The translations under genes and the position numbers were made by a program. Positions 52,501 through 61,832 of a stretch of 64,000 nucleotides of DNA are shown here, in pieces. This stretch comes from Oxyura jamaicensis (taxonomy: Eukaryota > Chordata > Aves > Anseriformes > Anatidae): positions 12,206,757 through 12,270,756 of the forward strand of contig NC_048912.1 of the NCBI RefSeq assembly GCF_011077185.1, in the 5' to 3' direction. The notes beneath the pieces are model-generated. The model had not been told where the DNA came from. It did not search any database and saw nothing but the letters and a program-made list of their open reading frames with translations. Position 1 is the stretch's first letter; each line of letters begins with the position of its first letter.

Positions 52501-53025
52501 ACTTCTGATAAACATCAGCTCAATCAGCATTCGTGATGGAGCTTAAAGAACTGTTTGGAGTAGAGGCCTGTCATAGTATTTACAGCTCTCACTGATCTCT
52601 CCCTTATAAATTAGAACATGCAAGAGGATAACATTTTTTTCCTCTTACTAGCAGTCAGTGAAGTTTCTCCCCCAGACTCGTCGGGCCTGCAATCTACACT
52701 GTAAGTTGCGCCATATGCAGTTCATTCAACATTTGTTTGGCACACGCTGACACATACAGAGGATTCTTGCATGGGAGATTATTCAAAACATCATTAGCCT
52801 TTAACGTCAGTGTATGCTTTGTCTTCATAAAATGGGGCTGCTACTCCAGAAGGGGTATTTATTCCCTCTCCTGGTGGCTTCATAAACCCGGAGGACGTGC
52901 CCCTCAGCTAGCAGCCAGCCTCCTCCACAGCAGAAGAGCACAGGCGAGGTGTTAGGAGGTGCCACCATGCTCTGACCCATGCAGCCTGGGACATCCTGGC
53001 TCACCCAGCTCCTTCACTCTTACAG

Positions 53026-53165
53026 CCATGGTGCTGCTCTTCGTGGTGTGGATGAAACGCCGTGAGAAGGAGCGCCACACCAAGCAGCTCCTGATCGACC
53101 CTGAGGATGACGTGAGGGACAACATCCTGAAGTACGACGAAGAGGGAGGTGGAGAAGAAGATCAG
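53026..53165 (+). CDS. CDH4: CDH4 exon 14: end of membrane helix and juxtamembrane domain
   Basis: This 140-base exon starts with CC to complete Thr397, then reads MVLLFVVWMKRREKERHTKQ. This ends the membrane span and gives the basic stop-transfer anchor KRREKER. It continues QLLIDPEDDVRDNILKYDEE and ends GGEEDQ (438-443). In this family the LL-acidic stretch is an endocytic signal masked by p120-catenin. The GGGEED stretch is part of the p120 core site and, in E-cadherin, of a presenilin-1 contact. Borders are ctcttacag and GTGAGAGG. RREKERHTKQ is R-cadherin-type (N-cadherin has RRDKERQAKQ). The frame stays open past the donor to a stop at 53676-53678. Confidence 0.97.
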
Positions 53166-55064
53166 GTGAGAGGTCTTGGTCAGAGTAGCTGTGCTATCTG
53201 TACTCTCAAAAAGGGCAGAAACCACATCATTTTCACTATTGTATTTGCAAAGGGCTGTGTCCCCCCTTGTTTATGCCCAGGCAGCTTTATTGGCTTTCCC
53301 AGCATGGCACGGGCATCGGTGAGAGCCACCTTAAGTCCAGGGCTTTCAGCATGTTTCTGGGACGTACTCCTCTGCAAGCAGGACCATGCCAGGAGCACAG
53401 TGCCACATGGATTTTGCTATCCCCAGCCCAGCTTCCTGGGGATGGATTATAAATCAATCCATAGACATTCACGTTCGAACAATATTTCAGCTATTTTGGC
53501 CATTAAAGTCATGTATTTTCCCTTACCCCTTCAGAGATCTCAGGAAAACCAACTACCAGCTGCCGCCCACCCCAGCCCTGTGGCTGGAGGCACTTCCCTC
53601 AGTATGATTGAGCACAGAGGTTTTTTTGACTTCCTACTGTATTTTCTTAATTGTCCCTGTGCCTGTAATTTCTTTTAATTTCTGGACATAGTTTGTGAGA
53701 AATGTCTAAATACATTTGGGGATTTTCCTTCTCACCACAGAGCTTATAATGGCAAAGCTTTGCTGGGGGACAGAGCCCTCAGCCACGTCTGCCCAAACGC
53801 GTCAGCTCTTCTGCAGCAGCTTCTTATTACAGACAGCGCTGCTGATGTGGCATGTAGATATCCCTGGCCTGCTCTCTGGGGATGTGCTGTCCCTCTGCTA
53901 AGGATGTATTTCCTTGGCTAAAATTCCAAAGTTTGCCCTCTGATGTTTAGGTCACTGTTTTTTTATTTTATTCCTACCTGACAGAAGAGCCCAGGACACT
54001 CTCAAATGTTTTGTTCATGCAAACGATGTGTCTCTGCATCACGTCACAGCTTTATTTTTGCTTGCTAAAATGGGCCACGTGGTGTCCGGGAGTCCTGAGG
54101 TCAGTGGCTGGCGCTGACCGAGGCACCGCAGCACGTCCTGCCCTGGAGGTCCCCCAGCACCCGAGGGGACCTCGGAAGCAAGCGAGGGAGCCTGGTGAGA
54201 GCCATTGCAGGGATCCGAGGCAGGGACTTTGCCCAAAATTTGTAAAGTTCTTATTCAACAGAAAAATCCTTGCAATTAGCATTTCTTTTTTCTTGTCACT
54301 GACAAGATATTTATAAATATTGCTCCTGGAGATTCAATCATCCCCATCTGAGCACAAGAACAGTTTTACGAGTAGAACAAAGTACTGTTATAAACATTCA
54401 AACTCGCTGAAGTATCTGGTTTCAGGCAACTACACTGTAGGCTTAAATATTTTAGAAAGGATTCGTTAAAAATAACAGCAGAGGAAAAGCAGCAAAACAC
54501 CATTACCTACATGAATACATTTTTAATGGAATATTACCTGGTTCTCGTTCCCTGATAGAAACCTATTCTGCTGGGATTTTGCACAAGCAGAAAGAACATA
54601 ATTACTTTAAAAGGCCCACATGCATAAATGCAGTACACATTTTAATGTTTTTACTGCTGTACAAATGTAATTGCAATAATATGTCTACCAACACTATGTG
54701 TTTACATTATATTATGTATTTCATCCAAAATTTATGCACATATCTAGGCACATGCAAACCAAAGCTAATTTTTTATCCCAAAGATTTGGACACTGTGTTA
54801 AATATTCAAAAGGTATTTAAATATTTGATTTAACTTATGTTTTAAGATACAGTCTTACAAAGTCAATTTTATGAGCTACTCAGAGGTCAGGTTCATCTGT
54901 AATGATGGAGGTGCTACATACCCAGGAACAAGATTTGGCATTGAACTTGAGCTGAGAAAAGATTAGCCCCCTCAACTTCTTTGTATGTTGATGCGATGTC
55001 AGGAGCGTAGGTGATCTGAATGAAAAGCCCTTGGTTTCACTTCGTGCCTTTCCATTTGTCACAG
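53166..55064 (+). other. CDH4: CDH4 intron 14 (1.9 kb)
   Basis: The donor GTGAGAGG starts at 53166 and the acceptor catttgtcacag ends at 55064. No repeat family was recognised. The first 510 bases are open in frame with exon 14. The region 54420-54860 is AT-rich and unique-looking, with no gene signal. Confidence 0.85.
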
Positions 55065-55229
55065 GATTACGATTTAAGCCAGCTCCAGCAGCCAGAGACC
55101 ATGGATCACGTGCTGAACAAGGCACCTGGAGTCAGAAGGGTGGATGAGAGGCCTATCGGTGCTGAACCGCAGTATCCTATAAGACCAGTAATCCCCCATC
55201 CCGGGGATATTGGTGACTTTATAAATGAG
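55065..55229 (+). CDS. CDH4: CDH4 exon 15: p120 site end and middle of cytoplasmic tail
   Basis: This 165-base exon (55 codons, phase 0 at both ends, residues 444-498) begins DYDLSQLQQPETMDHV and ends GDIGDFINE. DYDLSQL closes the p120-catenin core site that begins in exon 14. The following stretch links the juxtamembrane and catenin-binding regions. It is the best paralogue discriminator in the window: NKAPGVRRVDERPIGAEPQ is CDH4-type, while N-cadherin has a KPVGIRRMDERPIHAEPQ-type sequence. Borders are catttgtcacag and GTATGTTC. The frame is continuous with both neighbours. Confidence 0.97.
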
Positions 55230-56555
55230 GTATGTTCTTGAGGGTGTCCTGTGTCACATCTTAAAAGCTTGAGCAGCCAGCTAGCATCAGCTGTGTAACA
55301 TTTTCCTGGCTGCTTTATGGACCAAATGATGCTATTCCTCCCACGAGAAGTCTGATCAGAGCACGGGGAATGATTATGATGAGCAAAGGAAGCAGGACTT
55401 GGCCTAAGAAAGGCTCCAAGCCTATAAAAACCAAAGTGCAAAAAAAAAAAAAAAAAAAAAAAAAACTAGATTTCTGGCTTGTGGATATCAAAAACAATAC
55501 ACTTTCCAGCATCCAGGCAGTATAACCTGCTCCTGCTCTCCCTTTGATTGCTCTGAGTGCTGCAGTTGCTGTCAGTAAATACACTGCCTGGATGGGGACA
55601 GAGGAGGAATTTCCTTGCCATGTGGCCGGACAGACGGATGGTTTGCCTAAAGCCAGAGGTGCCTTTTGTGGCTCTGGACTTGCAATTATTTCATCAGTCT
55701 GTGTCTTCTCAATTTGGTCTAAAACCTCAAAGAGTTTGTAGAGCACAGATTCATCACAGATCAGAGAGGGTTTCCTTTTTTTTACGTTAGATTACTGTTC
55801 CTTTATCTACTTGTAAAAATATCTATCAACTTAGCATCTCACCTCATTTTTAGTTTTAAAATGAGTGATTGAGTGGTTACAAGCCAATCAATGCATTATT
55901 TCCTCTGAGACAAAAACCACCATCCATTCAGAAAAATAAATGTTATAGCGATTTACTTCTATTATTATATCAATTTCCTGCTGTGCTTTTTCTCATTTTC
56001 CTCCCTAAAATTCCTTCTTCCTTTGTTCCTGCCCATCCTTCACACTCACATTCATGCACATACGTGCACTTGAAGGCTCGCTCTCGTGCATGCTCTGGCT
56101 GCTGTTCACTGCAGTAAGACGGACTCCATCTCCCCACGCTGAGGCTGGAGTTTCTGGACGTGCAAGCACAGATCAGGTTTCTTTATTGCAGGTCTATTCC
56201 ATGCGGCTTTTCCCGGCGTTGGTCTGCAGCAAAGCAATTCTTTTTCTCCATATCCCAAGGCCATTTCTGGTGCTGACCCAGACTGCTGCCCACACCACAC
56301 TCGCTTAGCACAGGCTGGAGCAGCGATGGTTCCGAGCCCTCCCAGGACCCCCTGCCCAGGGTTTCACACCCTACATCTCTGCGTGACGCAGAGCAGAGGG
56401 CGCGTTGTGCCCCCATTTGCTCACAGCTTCAGGACCCACACGTGGGAACCACCCTCCTTTAGCTTTGCTGCAGGCATCCCAACCCTCCCAGCACCCTTCC
56501 CCAGCACCATCACCATGAAATATGGGCACTAACACCATCTGTTTGCCACCCCAAG
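55230..56555 (+). other. CDH4: CDH4 intron 15 (1.3 kb)
   Basis: The donor GTATGTTC starts at 55230 and the acceptor tttgccaccccaag ends at 56555. A 26-base A tract lies at 55440-55465. The acceptor's pyrimidine tract is interrupted (gtttgccacccc), weaker than those of the other introns. No other feature was recognised. Confidence 0.85.
55440..55465. repeat. A26 tract
   Basis: Homopolymer in intron 15, about 210 bases after exon 15. Confidence 0.85.
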
Positions 56556-56762
56556 GGCCTGCGTGCGGCGGACAACGACCCCACGGCCCCCCCCTACGAT
56601 TCCCTGCTGGTCTTCGACTACGAGGGCAGCGGCTCCACCGCCGGCTCCGTCAGCTCCCTCAACTCCTCCAGCTCCGGGGACCAGGACTACGATTACCTTA
56701 ACGACTGGGGCCCCAGGTTCAAGAAACTGGCGGACATGTACGGGGGAGGCGAGGAGGATTGA
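56556..56762 (+). CDS. CDH4: CDH4 exon 16, coding part: beta-catenin-binding tail and stop
   Basis: This exon encodes the last 68 residues (499-566) and TGA at 56760-56762. It begins GLRAADNDPTAPPYDSLLVF, continues DYEGSGSTAGSVSSLNSSSS, and ends FKKLADMYGGGEED. This is the catenin-binding region that lies along the armadillo groove of beta-catenin or plakoglobin. The Ser cluster SVSSLNSSSS matches the position where CK2 and GSK3 phosphorylation strengthens binding in E-cadherin. The coding part is GC-rich with many CpGs, unlike its AT-rich surroundings. SSGDQDYDY and the terminal GGGEED fit R-cadherin; N-cadherin has GGEQDYDY and ends GGGDD. The tail length matches the family. Confidence 0.97.
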   Translation, partial: GLRAADNDPTAPPYDSLLVFDYEGSGSTAGSVSSLNSSSSGDQDYDYLNDWGPRFKKLADMYGGGEED

Positions 56763-57386
56763 ACTGACCTCACTTATTTAAAAAAAAAAAAAAAAGAGAG
56801 AGAGAAGAAGAAAATAAAAACAATTAAAAACAAACCCACAGACGACAATGTTAACGAAAAGAGCCGATGCAGAAGCAAGAACTGTACAGATGTGGCAGCT
56901 TTTTTAATTAATATCCCCTGCTGACTGTATTGTTATTTTTAGTGGTGATTTAGGAGGTTTATTTTTTTTTCCTTTTTCTTTTCATTTTTTTTTTTTAGAA
57001 TATTGAGCTGTCTCGCATGAACACTTGTCTCTGCTGCAGGTTTTTTTGTTTTTGTTTTTGTTTTTTTTTTTAATGTCAGCTGGGATATTGCTCGTTTATC
57101 TGCTTTATGACTAAAGAGAGTGAAAGGCACTCTGTCTTAACTTGAATTTCTTAGAACAGAAGCACTGTTTTTAAAATATATATATATATATTTGAAAGTG
57201 CCTTTTGGTGCATGTATCAGATTCCCTTCAATCTCAGGAGTGATGAAAACAAATATACAACCATCCTGGGCAGCACTCCCTGTGACCCTAAGCCAGTTCT
57301 AGCTGGGAAGGAGTTAACAAAAAGGAACTGTGGAGATTGTTTCTTTTTTGCCTTTTTTTTTTTTTTTTAAGGGGGTGACTCACTCT

Positions 57387-57416
57387 GGGGTGGAGAGGAT
57401 GGGGGGTGGGAGGGGG
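57387..57416 (+). promoter_or_regulatory. G-quadruplex-prone element in 3' UTR
   Basis: Runs of GGGG, GGGGGG, GGG and GGGGG lie within 30 bases on the mRNA strand, with loops of 10, 1 and 1 bases; another GGGGG stands at 57371-57375. Such spacing can fold into an RNA G-quadruplex. A function is inferred only. Confidence 0.4.
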
Positions 57417-57712
57417 AGATGTTTTGAGTGGAAATCTTAACAGCCATCTTTAAGCCTCAGCAGGTGGTGAACTAGTCATCATGTTGTATATAATTCAGTG
57501 TTATCAGATGCAAAATACCGACTAGGGGGCTCTGCTGTAACCTGGTCACACTCAATGTAGCTGCATAGAACTATAGCATTGATAAAGCCTTTGGTTATTG
57601 CCACAGAACTCTCCAACAGCCCTTGCCTAAACCCTACAAGTAAATCGTGAAATGACCAAAGGCCCATTTGTTTGTTTTTATGCTATCGGCGTGTTTTGGC
57701 TCCCACGAGTGG

Positions 57713-57720
57713 TGTAAATA
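57713..57720 (+). promoter_or_regulatory. Candidate Pumilio site TGTAAATA
   Basis: The octamer matches the PUM consensus UGUANAUA on the mRNA strand. A second match, TGTACATA, lies at 61302-61309. Chance matches are possible in 5 kb of UTR. Confidence 0.3.
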
Positions 57721-58111
57721 CCAGCTGGGTTACGTGGTGCTGTCCCACGTCTCCGGTGGTGCCCATCAGCACGAAGCCGATGCTCTTTGCCTCTCACGCG
57801 TCGCTGCCCCGCTGAGGGCTGGGGCGCTCGAGGGGCAGGAGCTGGCGATCAGCACTTTTGCCATCCGTAAGTATGGAGCTAGCCTAGAACGATATAAATG
57901 CCTTGGAGCATCAGTAGCCAAAGCTCAACAGCATCATGTAACTCAGCTAATGTGTGTCCTTTATATTCGATGGGTAGGCGCTGCTATCTGTAGTAAATGT
58001 TTTTTTTGGGGAAGAAGTGCAACGAGGGCCTGTTAAGTATCTTGTGGTTAATATGCTCGAGCATTGCCAAGCAAGCAAGAGGTTTTGCAGCATCCAGGCA
58101 TAATTCAACAT

Positions 58112-58119
58112 CAGTATTA
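58112..58119 (+). promoter_or_regulatory. Candidate miR-200b/c/429 8-mer target site
   Basis: CAGTATTA is the full 8-mer complement (seed 2-8 plus A) of the miR-200b/c/429 family. It lies in an AT-rich part of the 3' UTR. Activity is not shown by the sequence. Confidence 0.3.
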
Positions 58120-58515
58120 TAAATGGTAGCATACTACCTAGTTTATATGTAGGGTCAGTTTAACCAATAACAAATAGTTATTAGCTTTTTTTATTACATT
58201 TTTCCTTTACTGATTTGGACTAGTGGGTTTCTGTCTAATATTTGTAAAATGATTTAGACTGCATGGATGTGTAATATAAACCACATTTAACGGATTATGA
58301 GCCACTTAATTAATGTGCTATGAAATCTTGGATTACCTGTGTTTTATATTCTGCAGACGATTTTGCAGTGGGTTCGCTAAAAATTGTAAAAGTGCTTAGA
58401 TATATTTTCATTTAAATCCAAGAACGTGCACAGTACTGGAAGGTGATTATCCAGGGGATAATCATGCTTTTTTGATATCTTGATTAATTCTCAAGTTGAA
58501 TGCTAAGAGTTAAAC

Positions 58516-58548
58516 GGGGGGGGCGGGGGGAGCGAGCGCGTGCACGCG
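58516..58548 (+). repeat. G-rich run plus CGCGTGCACGCG palindrome in 3' UTR
   Basis: G8-C-G6 (58516-58530) is followed by an alternating purine-pyrimidine palindrome CGCGTGCACGCG (58537-58548). The block is sharply GC-rich within an AT-rich UTR. It could form Z-DNA or a cruciform in DNA, or a hairpin in RNA. Confidence 0.6.
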
Positions 58549-60461
58549 AGAGAGCGCGAGAATGAGAAGAAGAGAGCTTGCGGTAACGAGTGGACGTTGT
58601 TTCAGAGGGTATACTAGGCTGCAAGATCGTCTCTATAGATTTTTGAAATGCTCCTAGTGCATTTTATATTTCACTGTATCATATTTTCTATAAAATGCAA
58701 TTTCTGTAAATTAACGAGCATTTGAAATGTGTCTTGTATGAAGTGGAATGTGGTAAAAGTCTGCCCGAGGGGACTCAAAACGTTACCAGTATGTTATTAA
58801 TTACCGAGGATGCGATCTTCCTTTTTCTCTTGGTCGGTCAGTTAGCTGTCCGGTCACTTTGTCCTTTCACTGCCCAGAGAGCAAACACACGCTCAGATGA
58901 GTTTCTGGAGGAGCCTCGGGGGCGATAGATGGCTCAGCCCCGGCAGACCCAGGAGCGGTGGCCGCAGCCAGGCAAGGACACGGCTGCGAGCAGCACGCAG
59001 CCCATCCCCATGAAGCACGGCCTTTGCAGGTTTCTATTCCAGAGCTGGGTGCCCGGTTGTATCATGTAACCACCATGAAGGTCTTGGCCTGCTTCTGCCA
59101 TGAGTCTTCCCCTCCTCCTGGCCACCCTCGTCTCCCCCAGCCTCCAGCAGGCCTGGCAGCTCCCAGCCTCCAGCTGCTGGGCTCCCCCGAGCCTCTGGTC
59201 TCCCCTCCTGCTGCTTCAGGCCTTCCCCTTGTCTGCAGGCCGGCACCAACTGGGGTGTGCTCTTTGTCTGAAGCCACCCAGCCACAGCAGCAGCATAATA
59301 AATAATATTTCCCCAGTCGCAGCCATGCTCGGTGCCTGTCGCTGTAACCTCACCACCAGGTGAAGGAGGTGGATGGAGGTTGGGACGAGCCGATAGCACC
59401 CGCTTCCCACAGTGCTGCCGGCCTGGATGCTGAGCCATGCGGGCACCCAGCTATACCAGCAGGAGCTGAACGTGGGCTGCAGAGCACCTGGTGCTTGATG
59501 CTTGGCATGCTGTTGGCCAGGGCGATGGCCTACAGGTCGTGGTGTGTGCCCAGGGGCCTTACCCAGGGCTGCAGCGGGCAGCCGCCCCCCTAGCACGGCA
59601 AACAGGAGCAGCTCCCTCCCCAGCCAGGAGGGAGACGCTGTCAGACTTCAGCTTGTCTAAACAGTTCAGGATTTTAAGAACATTTTATGCAACCTAAGTC
59701 AAACAAAACTGTCGGAGTGATTAAAAATAAATCAGCCTGCTTCCATTGGAAACTTTTCTTAAAAAATCAGCGGATATTTTTCTGCAGCATTTGCAATCCA
59801 GCCATTCCAACCCCATAAGCCTATAAATCAAACCAACTAGTTCATTATCTTTTGACCCAGTTCTGCTCAGTCTCCCTCCGTAGGACTTCCTCCTGCTCCT
59901 CCTCCCGCACCCTCCACCACTCACCTTCGCAGTCCCCCAAGCGTGGCCGCAGGGTCCGGCCCCTTTCCTCGCAATGGAACAGGCAGAAGGTAAGCGAGCA
60001 GCACATTGAGCAATGAAAATAGATCACTTTTTGCAAAGTTTTTGCTTGTTAATATTAATTACGCTTTATAACCAGCTAAGATAATGCAGTTTACATTAAT
60101 CTGAGGGGTCCCGTGGAAGAAGTGGCATTGACATTCGCGGCTGGAGCTGACTGCAGCTTACCAGGAGCCGAGGTGGGGAAACACCAACTTTCCCTAAACT
60201 TACAGTTTTTTTTACAGGCCATAAAGGGTTATTCTCTGATTAAATAAATCGAAGCATTGACTTCAAGAAACTAATGAAATAAGCAGTGCCCACACATTGG
60301 AGCCCCCACTTTTTGCCCACCATGAGGCGGTGGGGGAAAGAGCACTGGTTTCAGACAGATGGAGGTGAGCCCACCCTCAAAATAGCATTTTTACACCCAA
60401 TTTCCCCCCCATACCACGCACCATTGCCAGGAGCCAGTACCATGGCTCTCAGCAGTGTCTA

Positions 60462-60489
60462 GGGGACGGGGACAGGGATGGGGACAGGG
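60462..60489 (+). repeat. GGGGACAGGGAT-type tandem repeat, G-quadruplex-prone
   Basis: About two copies of a 12-base GGGGACAGGGAT unit follow a GGGGAC start, giving five G runs with 2-3 base loops. It lies on the mRNA strand of the inferred 3' UTR. Confidence 0.6.
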
Positions 60490-61761
60490 ACAGTGATGCC
60501 TCGTGTGGCTCCTACCTCCTCGGCATGAAGCTTGCCCGTCTCTGAGCCAGGACAATCCATGTCCTATGTCTCTTCTGTGCCCACAGCCACCTGGGGCACG
60601 GCCCCAGTCTGATCATTCTGCAGCCTGTAGAAAGGGAGAAGCATCCGTCAAGGAAATGCTTTGCAAGGCAACAAGGAAATTCAGCAGGTAATTAATGACA
60701 GTAAATAGGCAAGTCTGTTATCGGTGTCCTACGTGCTACTCATAGTTCTGCTTAGAGTTTTGCATTTTCCTGTTCGTTTGTTTGTTTTTTCCTGTTTTTT
60801 TGCTGGACCAGACGATGCCATTGATGGTTGTTGGGGGTGGCGGGGAGCTCACGCCCGTGCAGCAGGCACCTGAGCCTCTGTGGCTGGGCTTTTGGGGACA
60901 CTCGGGTCCAAATTCACCCTCCAGCAGTAAGGGGGCTGTAGGAGGTGGCTGCGTCACCTGCACCCACTTTACATAGGGCCAACGTCCAGGCGTTGGAGAA
61001 CTGTAACGGGCAGGGCAGGCAGGGTCTGTACAACACAATATGCCAAGATTGCGACTTTGTTTAGTCTCAAGAAACATATTAAGGTAAAAGTCGGGACTTT
61101 TATTTGTGATGTCTTTTGAAGCTCTTCATTGTAAGTGTGAAAAAAAATGGGGGGAATGCTGTGTAATGATGAACATGATGTTTAAAACAGCAGCTAGACA
61201 ACGTAGGTGTCTCCCACACAAAGTTAACTCAGTTTCATGGGGAAAAAATCAAAGTTATCTCAAGTACACACAAACCCCATGCCCAACTGCTCACCATGAT
61301 GTGTACATAATGTAGTTAGTGCTTGAAGCTACAAATCAAATAGGTGAAAAAAACAACGATGACATATAGATGTATAATTGGAGCACTTTCTTTTAATTAT
61401 GATTTTGCATGTTTCCTTTAACGATGGAGAAGCTGTGTAGCAGCCCGCATGACTGTGGTTGTTCTCGAGGAAGACTTCTGCTGTTCTGCTGTATTCACGC
61501 TGAAGCGCAAAAGCAGTTTGCGTCCGTTAACCGAGTTCAAAAACCATTTTTTGTAACCGTCAACAGCACAAATATTTTGTATTGTTGTTTGTACCATTTT
61601 TGTACCAAAATCAAAAGAGGGAAAAAACAATAGGGAAGAAAGTAAATGTTTTCAATGTGTTTTTAGTGCCACTGCAATCTTGGTTTCCAAACTGAGTAAC
61701 AGCTTTGCTGATTTATTGTGTATCAAAGCTGAACTGGCGCACTGACGCCTGGCTCCAGTGT

Positions 61762-61773
61762 AATAAAAATAAA
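61762..61773 (+). promoter_or_regulatory. CDH4: Probable distal CDH4 polyadenylation signal (two overlapping AATAAA)
   Basis: AATAAA occurs at 61762-61767 and again at 61768-61773. A pure 27-base T tract begins at 61801, about 28 bases later, and could act as the U-rich downstream element. Cleavage would be expected near 61785-61800. The sequence before the signals is AT-rich and typical of a distal UTR end. This is the strongest of several AATAAA motifs after the stop codon; usage is inferred. Confidence 0.7.
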
Positions 61774-61795
61774 GTCCCCCTTTTGAATAGTCTCA

Positions 61796-61800
<5 letters not shown>

Positions 61801-61827
<27 letters not shown>
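61801..61827. repeat. T27 tract after the CDH4 poly(A) signal
   Basis: Pure T run about 28 bases after the second AATAAA. Its position fits a U-rich downstream element. Confidence 0.85.

Positions 61828-61832
<5 letters not shown>

Larger units (their letters stand above)
48671..53025 (+). other. CDH4: CDH4 intron 13 (4.4 kb)
   Basis: The donor GTAAGTGCC starts at 48671 and the acceptor ttcactcttacag ends at 53025. It holds a well-preserved MIR-like SINE remnant (48920-49040), a palindromic motif (49512-49535) and an A-rich patch (50932-50956). The segment 50250-50400 is AT-rich and unique-looking. Open frames such as 51180-51641 (minus) have no recognisable domain. Confidence 0.85.
56763..61795 (+). 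other. CDH4: CDH4 3' untranslated region (about 5 kb, 3' limit inferred)
   Basis: The UTR begins after TGA with an A-rich stretch (56781-56795), a GA repeat and AATAAA at 56813. It continues through T-rich blocks (56959-57000, 57040-57072), a short TA repeat (57177-57191), a G-rich element (57387-57416), a GC-rich palindrome (58516-58548), AT-rich sequence (58050-58720), a more GC-rich middle (58900-60700) containing a G-rich tandem repeat (60462-60489), and an AT-rich end. The limit is placed just after overlapping AATAAA signals at 61762-61773. Shorter transcripts could use AATAAA motifs near 56813, 59298, 59726 or 60242. No coding frame in it is convincing. Confidence 0.7.

Noticed and set aside
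55315..55746. Minus-strand open frame of 143 codons in intron 15
   Set aside because: Contains a poly-Phe run translated from the A26 tract; clearly not coding.
58958..59596. Several open frames on both strands in the 3' UTR
   Set aside because: They overlap one another in a GC-rich part of the UTR, which lowers stop frequency; no domain is visible.
60462..60489. CRISPR-like repeat
   Set aside because: Units are 12 bases with no spacers in vertebrate DNA; it is a simple G-rich minisatellite.
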